Positions 63,577 through 64,000 of a stretch of 64,000 nt of DNA are shown one piece after another; positions within the stretch are counted from its first letter, which is position 1, and every line of letters begins with the position of its first letter. The DNA is from Symbiodinium natans (taxonomy: Eukaryota; Sar; Dinophyceae; Suessiales; Symbiodiniaceae), in assembly GCA_905221605.1 (NCBI GenBank), contig CAJNDS010002454.1, forward strand, positions 352,968-416,967, read 5' to 3'. A program made the translations under genes and the position numbers. A model generated the notes under the pieces. It searched no databases. It had not been told where the DNA came from and worked only from the letters and a program-made list of their open reading frames with translations.

Positions 63577-64000
63577 AGATTACTTACGTTTACCAGGGTG
63601 GTGATCGGCGCTGGCCTTTTCTATAGGAAAATGATGTTCCTCGCTACAGGCCCCTCGCGCAGGTCTTGAGATGATCGATAGTTCTCATGGTATCAAAGAA
63701 TACTGCTGTCGAAGGAGGTTGTTTCATTTCTCGTATTTCACGTTCGTTGTTCATTTCAAGATGGGAATTCGGATGCCAACTGTGTTCTTCTCGTCTCCCG
63801 CGATCGTGGGACCTGGGGCTTAATTCGGGGTGGTGGCGGGCTTTTAATGTGCCTTGGGTCCCTTGATTGCTTTCGTTGCTGCCTTTTGTGTGTCTGGATG
63901 TTAGGGCATCCGATATCATGGGAGCATACGTCTCCTTTCAAGTGGTGCTTTGGGGATAGAAGTCTCTATGGCGCCGCCGAATCTCTCTCAATGAAGATTT
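63577..64000. other. 3' flank of retroelement fragment, no gene supported
   Basis: No poly-A tail or repeat end was identified. A minus ORF (63644-63919) shows no domain. Confidence 0.4.

Overview
The window reads as nuclear DNA of a dinoflagellate, most likely close to Symbiodiniaceae or Polarella. The evidence is a DIRS-type retrotransposon carrying a cytosine-methyltransferase-like domain, a tandem gene array for a small CCCH zinc-finger protein of a kind abundant in dinoflagellates, exon fragments resembling dinoflagellate PX-like domains, and very widespread short arrays of the plant/dinoflagellate telomere-type heptamer TTTAGGG and variants inside the sequence. No prokaryotic operon, rRNA, tRNA or CRISPR array was seen. 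The species is an inference.

Layout. 1-2970: 3' part of a DIRS-like element (RNase H, tyrosine recombinase, methyltransferase) followed by a 156-bp direct repeat. 3.4-4.4 kb: an unrecognised, apparently frameshifted gene. 4.4-11.6 kb: short exon-like coding pieces with plausible GT...AG borders, separated by degenerate CCCTAAA/TTTAGGG/CCCCAAA sequence; the repeats look like intron filler. 11.6-32.4 kb: mostly unassigned DNA with two recent direct duplications (16.6-18.3 kb, two 559-bp copies; 28.9-30.9 kb, two 914-bp copies). 32.4-44 kb: a second block of exon-like pieces, telomere-like arrays and foldback (MITE-like) elements, including two consecutive exons that join in phase into a PX-like segment. 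44.5-52 kb: four tandem copies of a 1.75-1.91-kb unit, each with one CCCH zinc-finger gene. A further PX-like exon lies at 52.4 kb, directly after the array, so the array may sit in an intron of a PX gene. 52.8-53.1 kb: an AT-rich island with a small unknown ORF. 56.5-57.7 kb: an intact galactose-3-O-sulfotransferase-family gene. 59.4-61.7 kb: an intact, intronless gene for a large multi-pass membrane protein. 62.5-63.6 kb: a 5'-truncated C-terminal piece of a non-LTR retrotransposon polyprotein.

The three solid host-type genes are the CCCH array, the sulfotransferase and the membrane protein. Nothing in the sequence ties them into one pathway. Exon calls are by-eye judgements from open frame, residue composition and splice borders. 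Dinoflagellates also use GC and GA donors, so borders are approximate and no complete multi-exon gene model is claimed. I ran no searches; family names come from recognising motifs.
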